DNA of 5,743 nt from JBCBXA01 sp039816825 (GTDB taxonomy: Bacteria > Pseudomonadota > Alphaproteobacteria > Rhizobiales > Rhizobiaceae), in the NCBI GenBank assembly GCA_039816825.1, contig JBCBXA010000136.1, positions 1 to 5,743 on the forward strand, in the 5' to 3' direction. Positions 1 to 5,632 of the stretch are shown here, one piece after another (position 1 is the first letter of the stretch; the number at the start of each line of letters is the position of its first letter). The position numbers and the translations under genes were made by a program. The notes under the pieces were generated by a model. The model was not told the DNA's origin. It saw only the letters and a list, made by a program, of their open reading frames with translations, and ran no database searches.

Positions 1-57
1 TAAGTTAAGGTCATCGCATTTGAGCGTGATACGACCTGCCTCTGCTTTAGAGATCCG
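1..57. other. Unassigned sequence replacing the rest of tpa
   Basis: These bases occupy the place where tpa should continue, but no frame resembles an aminotransferase. On the minus strand one frame is open to the window edge (SKAEAGRITLKCDDLNL), so it could be the edge of another gene. It could also be the end of an inserted element. No terminal inverted repeat or target duplication can be judged because only one side is visible. The exact breakpoint is uncertain by a few bases around 55-58. Confidence 0.4.
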
Positions 58-421
58 AGCCGGAGTTCGAATAGAAGACCCGGCTCATGCCCGGCATCTT
101 CTCGATGAGCATTTTGGCAAATACTGCCCCCGGAACAGTGCCCATGGTGCCGCCAAAGAAGTTCATCTTCAGGATCTGGTCGCGGACGGCATTTGCAATT
201 CGCTCCCGCCCATAACCCACATTCACCGTCCAAACGCCACCCGCCACGGCATCCACGTGCTTGCGGCCCGCCTGGTTCCAAACGTGAAGGCCTTTGCCTT
301 CGATGATCATCAGCGGATCAACGGTTTCGAACTTCTTGTGCTGGACCAGATGGTGCCAAACATGGGCTTTGTCGGCTTCGATTACTTCAGTGAGATCGTT
401 GATATCCGCCTTGATGTTCAT
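47..421 (-). pseudogene. tpa: Taurine:pyruvate aminotransferase, N-terminal fragment (truncated)
   Basis: The 124-residue product starts MNIKADINDLTEV and continues through VDAVAGGVWTVNVGYG and MPGMSRVFYSNSGS. This is the N-terminus of class III PLP-dependent taurine:pyruvate aminotransferases, which convert taurine plus pyruvate to sulfoacetaldehyde plus alanine in the cytoplasm. The family is about 460 residues long. Here homology stops inside the SGSEA motif that binds the cofactor phosphate: the frame reads SGS-D-L-stop. The catalytic lysine and about 70% of the enzyme are absent. None of the three frames beyond the break reads like the expected continuation, so this is a junction with foreign sequence, not a simple frameshift. 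The start at 421 is chosen over an in-frame ATG at 439 because GGAG lies six bases upstream of it and MNIKADIND matches the family start. Facing tauR supports the identity. The fragment should be inactive as a transaminase. Confidence 0.85.
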
Positions 422-478
422 CGAAATCTCCGTGCGCATGTGATGGGTCGGGGTACAGTCTAATCGCGTCAGCTGCCA

Positions 479-534
479 CTTTGTCCAGCCACTGAAGGAG
501 AGATAGAGCCAGCAAGATTTGATTATGGTGCCAG
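479..534 (-). promoter_or_regulatory. Three direct repeats, candidate TauR boxes in the tpa/tauR divergent region
   Basis: Read on the minus strand, three 10-mers follow one another: CTGGCACCAT (534-525), CTGGCTCTAT (512-503) and CTGGACAAAG (488-479). All fit CTGGNCNNA, with starts 22 and 24 bp apart, about two helical turns, so they lie roughly on one DNA face. From memory, Rhodobacter capsulatus TauR binds direct repeats close to CTGGACYTAA in the tpa promoter. The tpa-proximal repeat overlaps TGGACA (487-482), which resembles a -35 box; a weak -10 (TAGACT, 462-457) lies 19 bp downstream. That position would suit activation of tpa by TauR. The repeats are seen directly; their function is inferred. 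Confidence 0.5.
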
Positions 535-583
535 AATGGGCAATGTTTGACGGGTTGATGTTCCGTCACCCAAGGGCGCAGTC

Positions 584-2104
584 ATGCGATATAGCCTCTT
601 CCATGTTGAGCGCGACAAGGCCACGACGCTCCAGAGCCAGATCAGAGAGATGTTGGTTTCCGCCATGCTGGCAGGGCAGCTTCCGGCCAAGGCGCCTGTG
701 CCATCGACACGTGCGATGGCAGGTCGGTTGGGGGTCTCGCGGAACACGGTGATGCTGGCCTATCAGGCATTGGCAACCGATGGCTTTCTCGTGTCTCGTG
801 AGCGCTCGGGCTTCTATGTCGCTGAGGATGTGCGTCTTGCGTTCCCCGCATCGCCCACTGCACGACAGGCCTCGGCCAACAGCAATGCGAAAGCTCAGAC
901 ACAGCACGCTGAAGTGGACTGGGAAGCCCGCTTCCGACTGGCGCCCAGCCGTCAGCCGAACATTACAAAGCCAGAGAACTGGCACGACTACAAATATCCA
1001 TTCATCTACGGGCAGGTGGACTCGGACCTGTTCCCAATCGGTGCATGGCGCGACTGCATGCGGCAGTCCATGAGCCTGAAGTGGCTCGATGCATGGACGG
1101 ACGACCGCTTTGCCGCCGATGATCCGATGCTGGTGGAGCAGATCCGCCAGCGCGTCCTTCCGCGGCGCGGAGTTATGGCTCAACCAGACGAATTACTGGT
1201 CACCATGGGTGCGCAGAACGCGCTGTTTTTGTTGAACCATCTGTTTGTAAGAGATGGTGCGCGGGTGGCGGTGGAGGACCCTGGCTATCCAGATATGCGA
1301 AACATGTTTGCCCTGCGTGGTGCTGAGCTTCGGCCCATCCCGGTCGACAGTTCGGGGATGCAAGTGAGCGCGCTCACGGATGAGTCGCTGGCGTTCGTCA
1401 CGCCCAGCCATCAGTTTCCGACTTCTGTGACGATGACGCTGGATCGGCGTCGGGAACTTCTCGACTGGGCTGAACGAGCGGACGCTCTGATCATCGAAGA
1501 TGACTATGAGTACGAAGCCAACTACCGGGGTGAGCCCACGCCGGCGCTGAAGAGCCTCGATCAGGCGGGCCGTGTCATGCATGTCGGCAGCCTCTCAAAG
1601 AGCATGATGCCCGGGCTGCGCATGGGCTTTGTCGTCGCCCCAGCGCCCGTTATCGCCGAGTTGCGGGCCATGCGACGTCTGATGCTGCGCCATCCGCCGG
1701 GGAACAATCAGCGCGTTGTGGCTCTGTTTCTCGCACAGGGCGGGCACGACGCCCTGATAAAGCGCCTGCACAAAGTCTATCTTCGTCGTTGGGAGGCCAT
1801 GAATCTCGCTCTGGCCGATCATTTTCCAGGCTGGAGCCGGTCCCCAGCTTTTGGCGGATCATCGTTCTGGCTCCAGGGCCCTGACGGGTTCGATGCTCGG
1901 CAGCTGGCAGCGGATGTTGAGCAGTACGGCGTCCTGATTGAGCCGGGCGATATCTTCTGGTCGGATCCATCCTCCCATGCCTCGAGCTTTCGGCTGGGCT
2001 TTTCTTCCATTCCTGAGGACCGGATTGGCGAAGGCATCAGCCTGTTGGCAAGGGCGGCACAAAAGCAGCTTGATCAGCTACGCATTACGGCGGAAGCCAG
2101 CTAG
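584..2104 (+). CDS. tauR: TauR, MocR/GabR-type taurine-responsive transcriptional regulator
   Basis: This 506-residue protein joins a GntR-type winged helix (about residues 5-80) to a fold-type I aminotransferase-like domain (about 130-500), the MocR/GabR architecture. The DNA-binding part shows PSTRAMAGRLGVSRNTVMLAYQAL (40-63) and a wing ending RSGFYVAEDV. The cofactor domain keeps EDPGYP (231-236), PSHQFPTSVTM (274-284), EDDYEYE (305-311, with the pyridine-binding Asp) and SLSKSMMPGLRMGFVV. In that last stretch Lys339 is the expected PLP-binding lysine and Arg346 lies in the phosphate-binding region. Length and motifs are complete. AAGGG lies about eight bases before the chosen ATG. TauR proteins activate taurine-use genes and usually repress or autoregulate themselves; divergence from a tpa remnant supports this subfamily over other MocR types. 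The gene looks intact although its neighbouring target is broken. It may still control taurine genes elsewhere. TauR is favoured from context and similarity, not proven. Confidence 0.85.
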   Translation: MRYSLFHVERDKATTLQSQIREMLVSAMLAGQLPAKAPVPSTRAMAGRLGVSRNTVMLAYQALATDGFLVSRERSGFYVAEDVRLAFPASPTARQASANSNAKAQTQHAEVDWEARFRLAPSRQPNITKPENWHDYKYPFIYGQVDSDLFPIGAWRDCMRQSMSLKWLDAWTDDRFAADDPMLVEQIRQRVLPRRGVMAQPDELLVTMGAQNALFLLNHLFVRDGARVAVEDPGYPDMRNMFALRGAELRPIPVDSSGMQVSALTDESLAFVTPSHQFPTSVTMTLDRRRELLDWAERADALIIEDDYEYEANYRGEPTPALKSLDQAGRVMHVGSLSKSMMPGLRMGFVVAPAPVIAELRAMRRLMLRHPPGNNQRVVALFLAQGGHDALIKRLHKVYLRRWEAMNLALADHFPGWSRSPAFGGSSFWLQGPDGFDARQLAADVEQYGVLIEPGDIFWSDPSSHASSFRLGFSSIPEDRIGEGISLLARAAQKQLDQLRITAEAS

Positions 2105-2137
2105 GCGGCTCCGGCACTTCGGGTGCGCTTGAACGGT

Positions 2138-2165
2138 CTGGATGGTCGGCTACAGCGCCGTCCAG
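2138..2165. terminator. Possible shared hairpin between convergent tauR and the TSUP gene
   Basis: The two genes converge with only 45 bp between stop codons. A stem-loop can form from CTGGA (2138-2142) with TCCAG (2161-2165) and CGGC (2147-2150) with GCCG (2157-2160). It has a TGGT bulge and a TACAGC loop. It overlaps the last codons of the minus-strand gene and has no T-run on either strand, so it would be at best a weak or Rho-assisted stop signal. Confidence 0.22.
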
Positions 2166-2977
2166 AACATGCGACCTGCAACCGCCAAAAGAAACACGCC
2201 AAAGGCGACTTCCATCTGGCGCTTGCTCAAGCCGTGCGCCAGCCGGACGCCGATCGGCGCAAACAGCAGGCTGGTCGGCGTGATTAGGGCCACGGCAATC
2301 AGACTGACATAGCCAAGGGAGAGAGGTGGAAGAGCAGGGTTGCCCCAGCCAGCATAGATGTATCCCAGGACACCCGGTATCGCGATGAGCATGCCGAGGC
2401 CTGCGGATGTCGCCACAGCCTGATGGATCGGGCGGCCGAAGCTGGTCATGAACATATTGTTCAGATTGCCACCCCCAATTCCCATCAAGGCTGAAATCAA
2501 CCCGATCCCGAAGCCAACCGCGTTGGTCGCGGCAGGGCGCGGGAGGTCGCTTGAGATAGACCAGTCCTTGCGGTTTGCCAGCATCTTGATGGCTACCAGC
2601 ACTATCACAACTCCGAAGATCACCTTGAGCATATCGCCGGAGATGTCGGCCACAACGAGTGATGCGATGATCACCCCCAACGGCACCCAGACAGCCCAGC
2701 GGCGCAGCAGTTCCGTATCGGGTGCGCCCCGCGCCAGGTGGGACCGGAAAGAGTGGATCGATGTTGGTATGATGATCGCCAGTGAGGTGCCGATCGCGAT
2801 GTGTGTCAGCACATCTGGCGAGACACCTTGCAGGCGCAGAAACTCAACTAGAACGGGAACCAGAACTGCGCCGCCACCGATGCCAAAAAGGCCCGCAAGG
2901 ACGCCGGCAATCGCTCCGGCGATGCCCAGGGACGCCGCCACCATAGCGAGGTTGGGCCAATCAATCGATGAAAGCAT
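2150..2977 (-). CDS. TSUP (TauE/SafE) family membrane transporter, candidate sulfite/organosulfonate exporter
   Basis: The 275-residue product is very hydrophobic, with about eight membrane segments and the internal two-fold repeat of the TSUP family. The repeat hallmark appears twice: GLFGIGGGAVLVP (residues 29-41) and ALMGIGGGNLNNMFMT (163-178). The cytoplasmic-side spacing (KMLANRKDWSISSDLPRP, 131-148) separates the halves. TSUP proteins move sulfite, sulfonates such as sulfoacetate, or other small anions; TauE is the taurine-pathway member. Substrate cannot be read from sequence. The start at 2977 is chosen because GGAG lies six bases before it. An upstream ATG at 2989 has no good Shine-Dalgarno sequence, and starting at 3091 would add an arginine-rich tail overlapping the upstream gene. 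It is the last gene of a minus-strand operon, after the dioxygenase, and converges on tauR. An imperfect palindrome covers its ribosome-binding site. Confidence 0.85.
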   Translation of the reverse strand: MLSSIDWPNLAMVAASLGIAGAIAGVLAGLFGIGGGAVLVPVLVEFLRLQGVSPDVLTHIAIGTSLAIIIPTSIHSFRSHLARGAPDTELLRRWAVWVPLGVIIASLVVADISGDMLKVIFGVVIVLVAIKMLANRKDWSISSDLPRPAATNAVGFGIGLISALMGIGGGNLNNMFMTSFGRPIHQAVATSAGLGMLIAIPGVLGYIYAGWGNPALPPLSLGYVSLIAVALITPTSLLFAPIGVRLAHGLSKRQMEVAFGVFLLAVAGRMFWTAL

Positions 2978-3000
2978 GCGGGTCTCCATGGAAGCCCGCA
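2977..3000. promoter_or_regulatory. Imperfect palindrome covering the TSUP ribosome-binding site
   Basis: TGCGGG (2977-2982) pairs with CCCGCA (2995-3000) around a central perfect TCCATGGA (2985-2992); the only interruptions are one T/G wobble and one C/A mismatch. In the minus-strand transcript the Shine-Dalgarno GGAG lies in this structure and the start codon's AUG begins at its 3' edge. It could lower translation of the transporter relative to the upstream genes, or act as a dimeric-protein operator. The symmetry is seen; the function is inferred. Confidence 0.35.
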
Positions 3001-3012
3001 ATCGCTTATCAT

Positions 3013-3030
3013 GCCTCGGGCGCGCGAGGC
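3013..3030. repeat. GC-rich stem-loop in the dioxygenase-TSUP intergenic gap
   Basis: A perfect 6-bp inverted repeat, GCCTCG (3013-3018) and CGAGGC (3025-3030), encloses a six-base loop. On the plus strand it is followed by TTTT, like a small terminator, but no plus-strand gene is seen running toward it. On the minus strand, the direction of the operon, four A's precede it and no T-run follows. It is therefore more likely a stabilising or processing hairpin between two cistrons than a true stop. Confidence 0.35.
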
Positions 3031-3054
3031 TTTTGCACCATGGGTGCCTAAGGC

Positions 3055-4248
3055 TCAAGCGCCCATTGTTGAAGCACGCTGTGATGCCCACTGCGCCATC
3101 AGTGCTTCAAACTCGGTAGCAGGCCTGTTGTTGGCCAAGGCCTCTTTCATAACCTCAGCCTGGGTAAGCGGGGCCAGACCACCGACTGGGGGATCGGTGT
3201 CGAGGTTTGTCGGATAGGCGTACCCTTCGGCTGAAGCTGCGATCAGGGCCGCGAGTTGGGCGTCGCTGTGTTCAGACACATGGATATGAGGATAGATGGA
3301 TCGGCAGACCTCTGCACGATCTACGGTCTCAATGGGTCTGCCAAAGGCGGAAGACACCTGCAGAAGGTTGGCGAGGCGCAGAATATCCTTGGACCGATTG
3401 TGGCCAGACCCGTGCATAAGCGCGGGGTTGAAAAAGACGGCGTCGCCCCGTTCCAGCGGCAGCTGCACGTGATGCTCAGCGAAGACGGCCTGAAATTCCG
3501 GCCGCGTGTATGCCACGTAGCCTTCTGCAAACTGTTGGCTGAAAGGCAGATAAAGGGTTGGGCCGCTTTCAAGCGGCATGTCGACATGGGCCACAGCACC
3601 CTGAAGCGTCAGCGCTGCACTCAATGCGTGGGCCTGGGCAGGAAATTTGATGGCGCGCTCGCCGGGCATGAAGCCCAGATGATAGTCTCGATGGGGCACT
3701 TGCGGTTCACCACCGGGGTTCACACGATTGACCTGGGCCGTCAGCTGATAGCCATCGCCGAGCCATGCTCTCGAAACGAGGTCGAGGCAGGGGTTGGAGT
3801 AGTAGCGCACGAAGCTGGCTGGATCCGCCACGGCGTGTTTGCCGAGGGCGTTCCAAACCCGGTCATTGGCACCGGGCTTGGCAAAGTGGTCGCCGCCCCC
3901 TGCGCCCGATGATTTTTCCGCCTCGATCATCCGTTCGAACATGGATGTCACACTGTTCAGGGTGTCATGGTCGTTGAAGGCGTTTTTGATCGCTACGACG
4001 CCCGGTCCGGACAGGAAAATCTTCGCCCATTCAGCGCTCAACTCAAGTCGAGCGTCTTCAGTCTCAGCGGCTATGCGCACCCGGTCACCATCATAGATCG
4101 GCACGTTCTTCTGGATGTCGGCCGCCTGGGGGCAATGGCTTGCATTTGTCGTTTGGGTGATTTGCCGAACGAACTCCTTCACGTCTCCGGAGTCCCGTTC
4201 GTACCAGATCTCACTCCGCATTGCGGAGACTGGGTTCTTGGCGTCCAT
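3055..4248 (-). CDS. Phytanoyl-CoA dioxygenase (PhyH) family Fe(II)/2-oxoglutarate oxygenase
   Basis: This 397-residue cytosolic protein belongs to the PhyH superfamily of non-haem iron oxygenases, which couple 2-oxoglutarate decarboxylation to substrate hydroxylation. The iron site is visible as PHRDYHLGF, giving His186 and Asp188, and as NPALMHGSGHNRSKDILR, where His279 is the likely third ligand. Arg291, 12 residues on, is the likely 2-oxoglutarate anchor. ESGPTLYLPFSQ (227-238) is the family's typical strand after the first ligands. It is longer than many PhyH proteins (about 250-340 residues): roughly 75 residues precede the core and about 100 follow it (SIYPHIHVSEH and beyond), so it may form a distinct subgroup. 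GGAGG lies seven bases before the ATG. It starts 32 bp after the iolG-like gene and precedes the transporter, so the three are probably co-transcribed. The substrate is unknown; family members act on acyl-CoAs, ectoine, phosphonates and other small molecules. Confidence 0.82.
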   Translation of the reverse strand: MDAKNPVSAMRSEIWYERDSGDVKEFVRQITQTTNASHCPQAADIQKNVPIYDGDRVRIAAETEDARLELSAEWAKIFLSGPGVVAIKNAFNDHDTLNSVTSMFERMIEAEKSSGAGGGDHFAKPGANDRVWNALGKHAVADPASFVRYYSNPCLDLVSRAWLGDGYQLTAQVNRVNPGGEPQVPHRDYHLGFMPGERAIKFPAQAHALSAALTLQGAVAHVDMPLESGPTLYLPFSQQFAEGYVAYTRPEFQAVFAEHHVQLPLERGDAVFFNPALMHGSGHNRSKDILRLANLLQVSSAFGRPIETVDRAEVCRSIYPHIHVSEHSDAQLAALIAASAEGYAYPTNLDTDPPVGGLAPLTQAEVMKEALANNRPATEFEALMAQWASQRASTMGA

Positions 4249-4280
4249 GGTCCGTCCTCCCTTGGTGATTGAGCCGAACT

Positions 4281-5288
4281 CTATTCAAAGTCGCTCACGC
4301 TCACGGTTCGACCGTCTCGAGCGGAGGCCGTTGCCGCTTTTGCAAGTATCAGCGATTTAAGGCCGTCATCGCCATTGGGCTGCGGTTTCTCACCCTCAAC
4401 GATCTGACGCACAAAGGCTCTTATTTCTGCGGCGTAGGCATCCGTGTAGCGCGTCATGAAAAAATGGTGGAGCGGAGCGCGTGTGTATCCTTGCCCATTG
4501 GCAATCTCGGCCGATACCGGGCGATGGTTTTCGGCATGCACCATGCCTTCAGACCCGTGAACCTCTATCCTCTGGTCGTAACCATATGTCGCGCGTCGCG
4601 AGTTGGTGATGGTCGCCTGTCGCCCGCTGGCCGTCCGCAGAATGACTGAAGTTGTGTCGTAGTCCGGGACGTCTGCTATCTCTGGATAGATCAGAACCGC
4701 ACCTTGGGCCGTGAGACTGATTGGCTCCTCGCCCAGCAACCAACGCGCCATGTCGAAATCATGGATTGTCATGTCGCAAAAAATGCCACCGGACGACTGG
4801 ATGTAACTGAGGGGAGGGCCTTCCGGATCGCGGCTTACGATCTGAACGAGCTCAACGTCACCGATCTGGCCCGCCTCAATGGCTTCGCGCACCGAAGCAA
4901 AACTCGGATCGAACCGGCGGTTGAAGCCAACCATCAGGCTTGCTCCCGTCTCTTCCACGACTTTGAGACAAGCCTTCACCCGATCAATATCGAGATCGAT
5001 CGGCTTTTCGCAGAAGATGGCTTTGCCCGCCCTGGCGAACGTCTCGATGAGGTCCGCGTGAGTGTCGGTGGGTGTGCAGATGATGACACCGGAAACAGAG
5101 GCATCGGCGGCAATCTCTTCCACAGACCGGACAGAAGCTGCCGTGCCCGCAGCCAAGCGCTCCGCAGCCTCGGAGAAGGCGTCCGATACCGCGACCAGTT
5201 TCGCATGCTCATCAGACGCTATGGCTTTGGCGTGTACTGCCCCAATGCGCCCGGCCCCGATCAACGCTATGCCGACGGTCTGTGTCAT
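4281..5288 (-). CDS. iolG: Gfo/Idh/MocA-family NAD(P)-dependent dehydrogenase, probably inositol 2-dehydrogenase type
   Basis: The 335-residue protein has a Rossmann nucleotide-binding domain (residues 5-120, GAGRIGAVHA at 11-20) and a C-terminal alpha/beta substrate domain. The catalytic set matches Bacillus subtilis inositol dehydrogenase closely: Lys95 in the EKP motif (94-96), Asp172 and His176 in GGIFCDMTIHDFDMARW (167-183). GFNRRFDPSF (121-130) is also typical of IolG proteins. These enzymes oxidise myo-inositol to 2-keto-myo-inositol, or related sugars and polyols, with NAD. Length is normal and nothing is missing. A purine-rich GGGAG about ten bases, and a GAGG about four bases, precede the ATG. 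It is the first gene of the minus-strand operon and diverges from a sugar-binding-protein gene. That fits uptake and oxidation of a cyclitol or sugar. Close relatives act on other sugars, so the exact substrate is less certain than the family. Confidence 0.8.
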   Translation of the reverse strand: MTQTVGIALIGAGRIGAVHAKAIASDEHAKLVAVSDAFSEAAERLAAGTAASVRSVEEIAADASVSGVIICTPTDTHADLIETFARAGKAIFCEKPIDLDIDRVKACLKVVEETGASLMVGFNRRFDPSFASVREAIEAGQIGDVELVQIVSRDPEGPPLSYIQSSGGIFCDMTIHDFDMARWLLGEEPISLTAQGAVLIYPEIADVPDYDTTSVILRTASGRQATITNSRRATYGYDQRIEVHGSEGMVHAENHRPVSAEIANGQGYTRAPLHHFFMTRYTDAYAAEIRAFVRQIVEGEKPQPNGDDGLKSLILAKAATASARDGRTVSVSDFE

Positions 5289-5377
5289 CTGCCTCGTTCT
5301 CCCGCATCTACCCTGTACTGCTCAATTTTAATGCAGCAAACCCGTTCTGTCGTCGAGAAATACCCTTTATTTTCAGC

Positions 5378-5383
5378 ATTATA
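5378..5383 (-). promoter_or_regulatory. Candidate -10 box for the iolG-like operon
   Basis: The minus strand reads an exact TATAAT here, about 90 bases before the iolG start codon. No good -35 hexamer occurs 16-18 bp upstream (GCTCTG at 17 bp), so the promoter would need an activator or the match may be chance. An inverted repeat GATGG-N6-CCATC fills the spacer and could be an operator. Confidence 0.3.
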
Positions 5384-5457
5384 TCGATGGCAGAAACCAT
5401 CAGAGCTTTTTTGTTCATCAACAGGGGTAGCCAACGAAAAACAAACATGCCAACATT

Positions 5458-5473
5458 TTGCAACCGGTTGCAA
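5458..5473. promoter_or_regulatory. LacI-family-type operator, perfect 16-bp palindrome
   Basis: TTGCAACCGGTTGCAA is perfectly self-complementary with a central CG, the usual form of LacI/GalR-family operators. It lies 159 bp before the binding-protein start and 169 bp before the iolG start, so one regulator could control both directions. No LacI-family gene is in the window; it would be expected nearby. The palindrome is certain; the family assignment is inferred from its shape. Confidence 0.6.
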
Positions 5474-5491
5474 GTCGCCGCCCTTTTTGGA

Positions 5492-5507
5492 CGTTAATCG
5501 GTTTAAT
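5492..5507. promoter_or_regulatory. Possible second, weaker LacI-like half-matched site
   Basis: AATCGGTT (5496-5503) differs by one base from the core AACCGGTT of the perfect palindrome, and flanking TTAA on both sides gives partial symmetry around the central CG. The two centres are 34 bp apart, a little over three helical turns. That is consistent with two dimers on similar DNA faces, but the match is modest and may be chance in AT-rich flanks. Confidence 0.25.
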
Positions 5508-5538
5508 CAGGGCAGGCCGCGGTAGCTCGGTCGCAATT

Positions 5539-5579
5539 CGCCGGACCCGGGAGGAAGCCTGAAAAGGTTGGGTCCGGCG
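5539..5579 (+). repeat. Strong hairpin in the leader of the binding-protein gene
   Basis: CGCCGGACCC (5539-5548) and GGGTCCGGCG (5570-5579) form a perfect 10-bp, GC-rich stem. The 21 bases between can fold again as AGCCT (5556-5560) with AGGTT (5565-5569) closed by a GAAA tetraloop. A purine bulge, GGGAGGA (5549-5555), is left on the 5' side. The bulge repeats the eight-base GGGAGGAA that is the real Shine-Dalgarno sequence at 5621-5628. No known riboswitch class was recognised. Confidence 0.5.
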
Positions 5580-5584
5580 TTAGC

Positions 5585-5603
5585 GCGCCGCTTTATGCGG
5601 TGC
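5585..5603 (+). repeat. Second leader hairpin, possible attenuator
   Basis: GCGCCGC (5585-5591) and GCGGTGC (5597-5603) form a 7-bp stem with one G-T wobble and a TTTAT loop. It starts five bases after the first hairpin and is followed by TTTCTGTGCTGATTTCT, only loosely T-rich. It lies 17 bases before the Shine-Dalgarno sequence. It could be a weak intrinsic terminator or simply a stabilising 5' structure. Confidence 0.3.
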
Positions 5604-5632
5604 TTTCTGTGCTGATTTCTGGGAGGAAACTA

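Larger units (their letters stand above)
5289..5632. promoter_or_regulatory. 344-bp divergent control region between iolG-like and ABC binding-protein genes
   Basis: No convincing gene is present. The half next to iolG (about 5320-5460) is clearly AT-richer than its surroundings, as expected for promoters. The half next to the binding-protein gene holds two LacI-like sites and then about 90 bases of GC-rich leader able to fold into two hairpins. Smaller symmetry is also present: GATGG (5386-5390) and CCATC (5397-5401) flank six bases just upstream of a TATAAT on the minus strand. No clear sigma-70 promoter for the rightward gene was found; TTGGAC at 5487-5492 lacks a matching -10. Confidence 0.6.

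Noticed and set aside
20..463. 147-codon plus-strand open frame over the tpa fragment
   Set aside because: It is antisense to a recognisable aminotransferase sequence, has no family resemblance and no good ribosome-binding site.
566..1183. 205-codon minus-strand open frame opposite tauR
   Set aside because: It is antisense to the conserved GntR-like domain and shows no recognisable protein features.
2113..2126. Small GCAC/GTGC hairpin just after tauR as a terminator
   Set aside because: The stem is only four base pairs with no T-run; the larger structure at 2138-2165 is a better, though still weak, candidate.
2448..3119. 223-codon plus-strand open frame opposite the TSUP gene
   Set aside because: Its composition (many Pro, Arg, Thr and Ser in simple runs) is that of the complement of a membrane-protein gene; no domain is recognisable.
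3256..3912. 218-codon plus-strand open frame opposite the dioxygenase gene
   Set aside because: The minus-strand frame carries the complete iron-site motifs; this frame shows none and is a shadow.
4704..5525. 273-codon plus-strand open frame opposite the iolG-like gene
   Set aside because: It is long only because the opposite strand is GC-rich coding sequence; it shows no motif and runs into the regulatory region.
5568..5615. Possible 15-codon TTG-start leader peptide before the binding-protein gene
   Set aside because: The GGAGG-like sequence is about 13 bases away, too far, and the peptide has no run of a regulatory amino acid.
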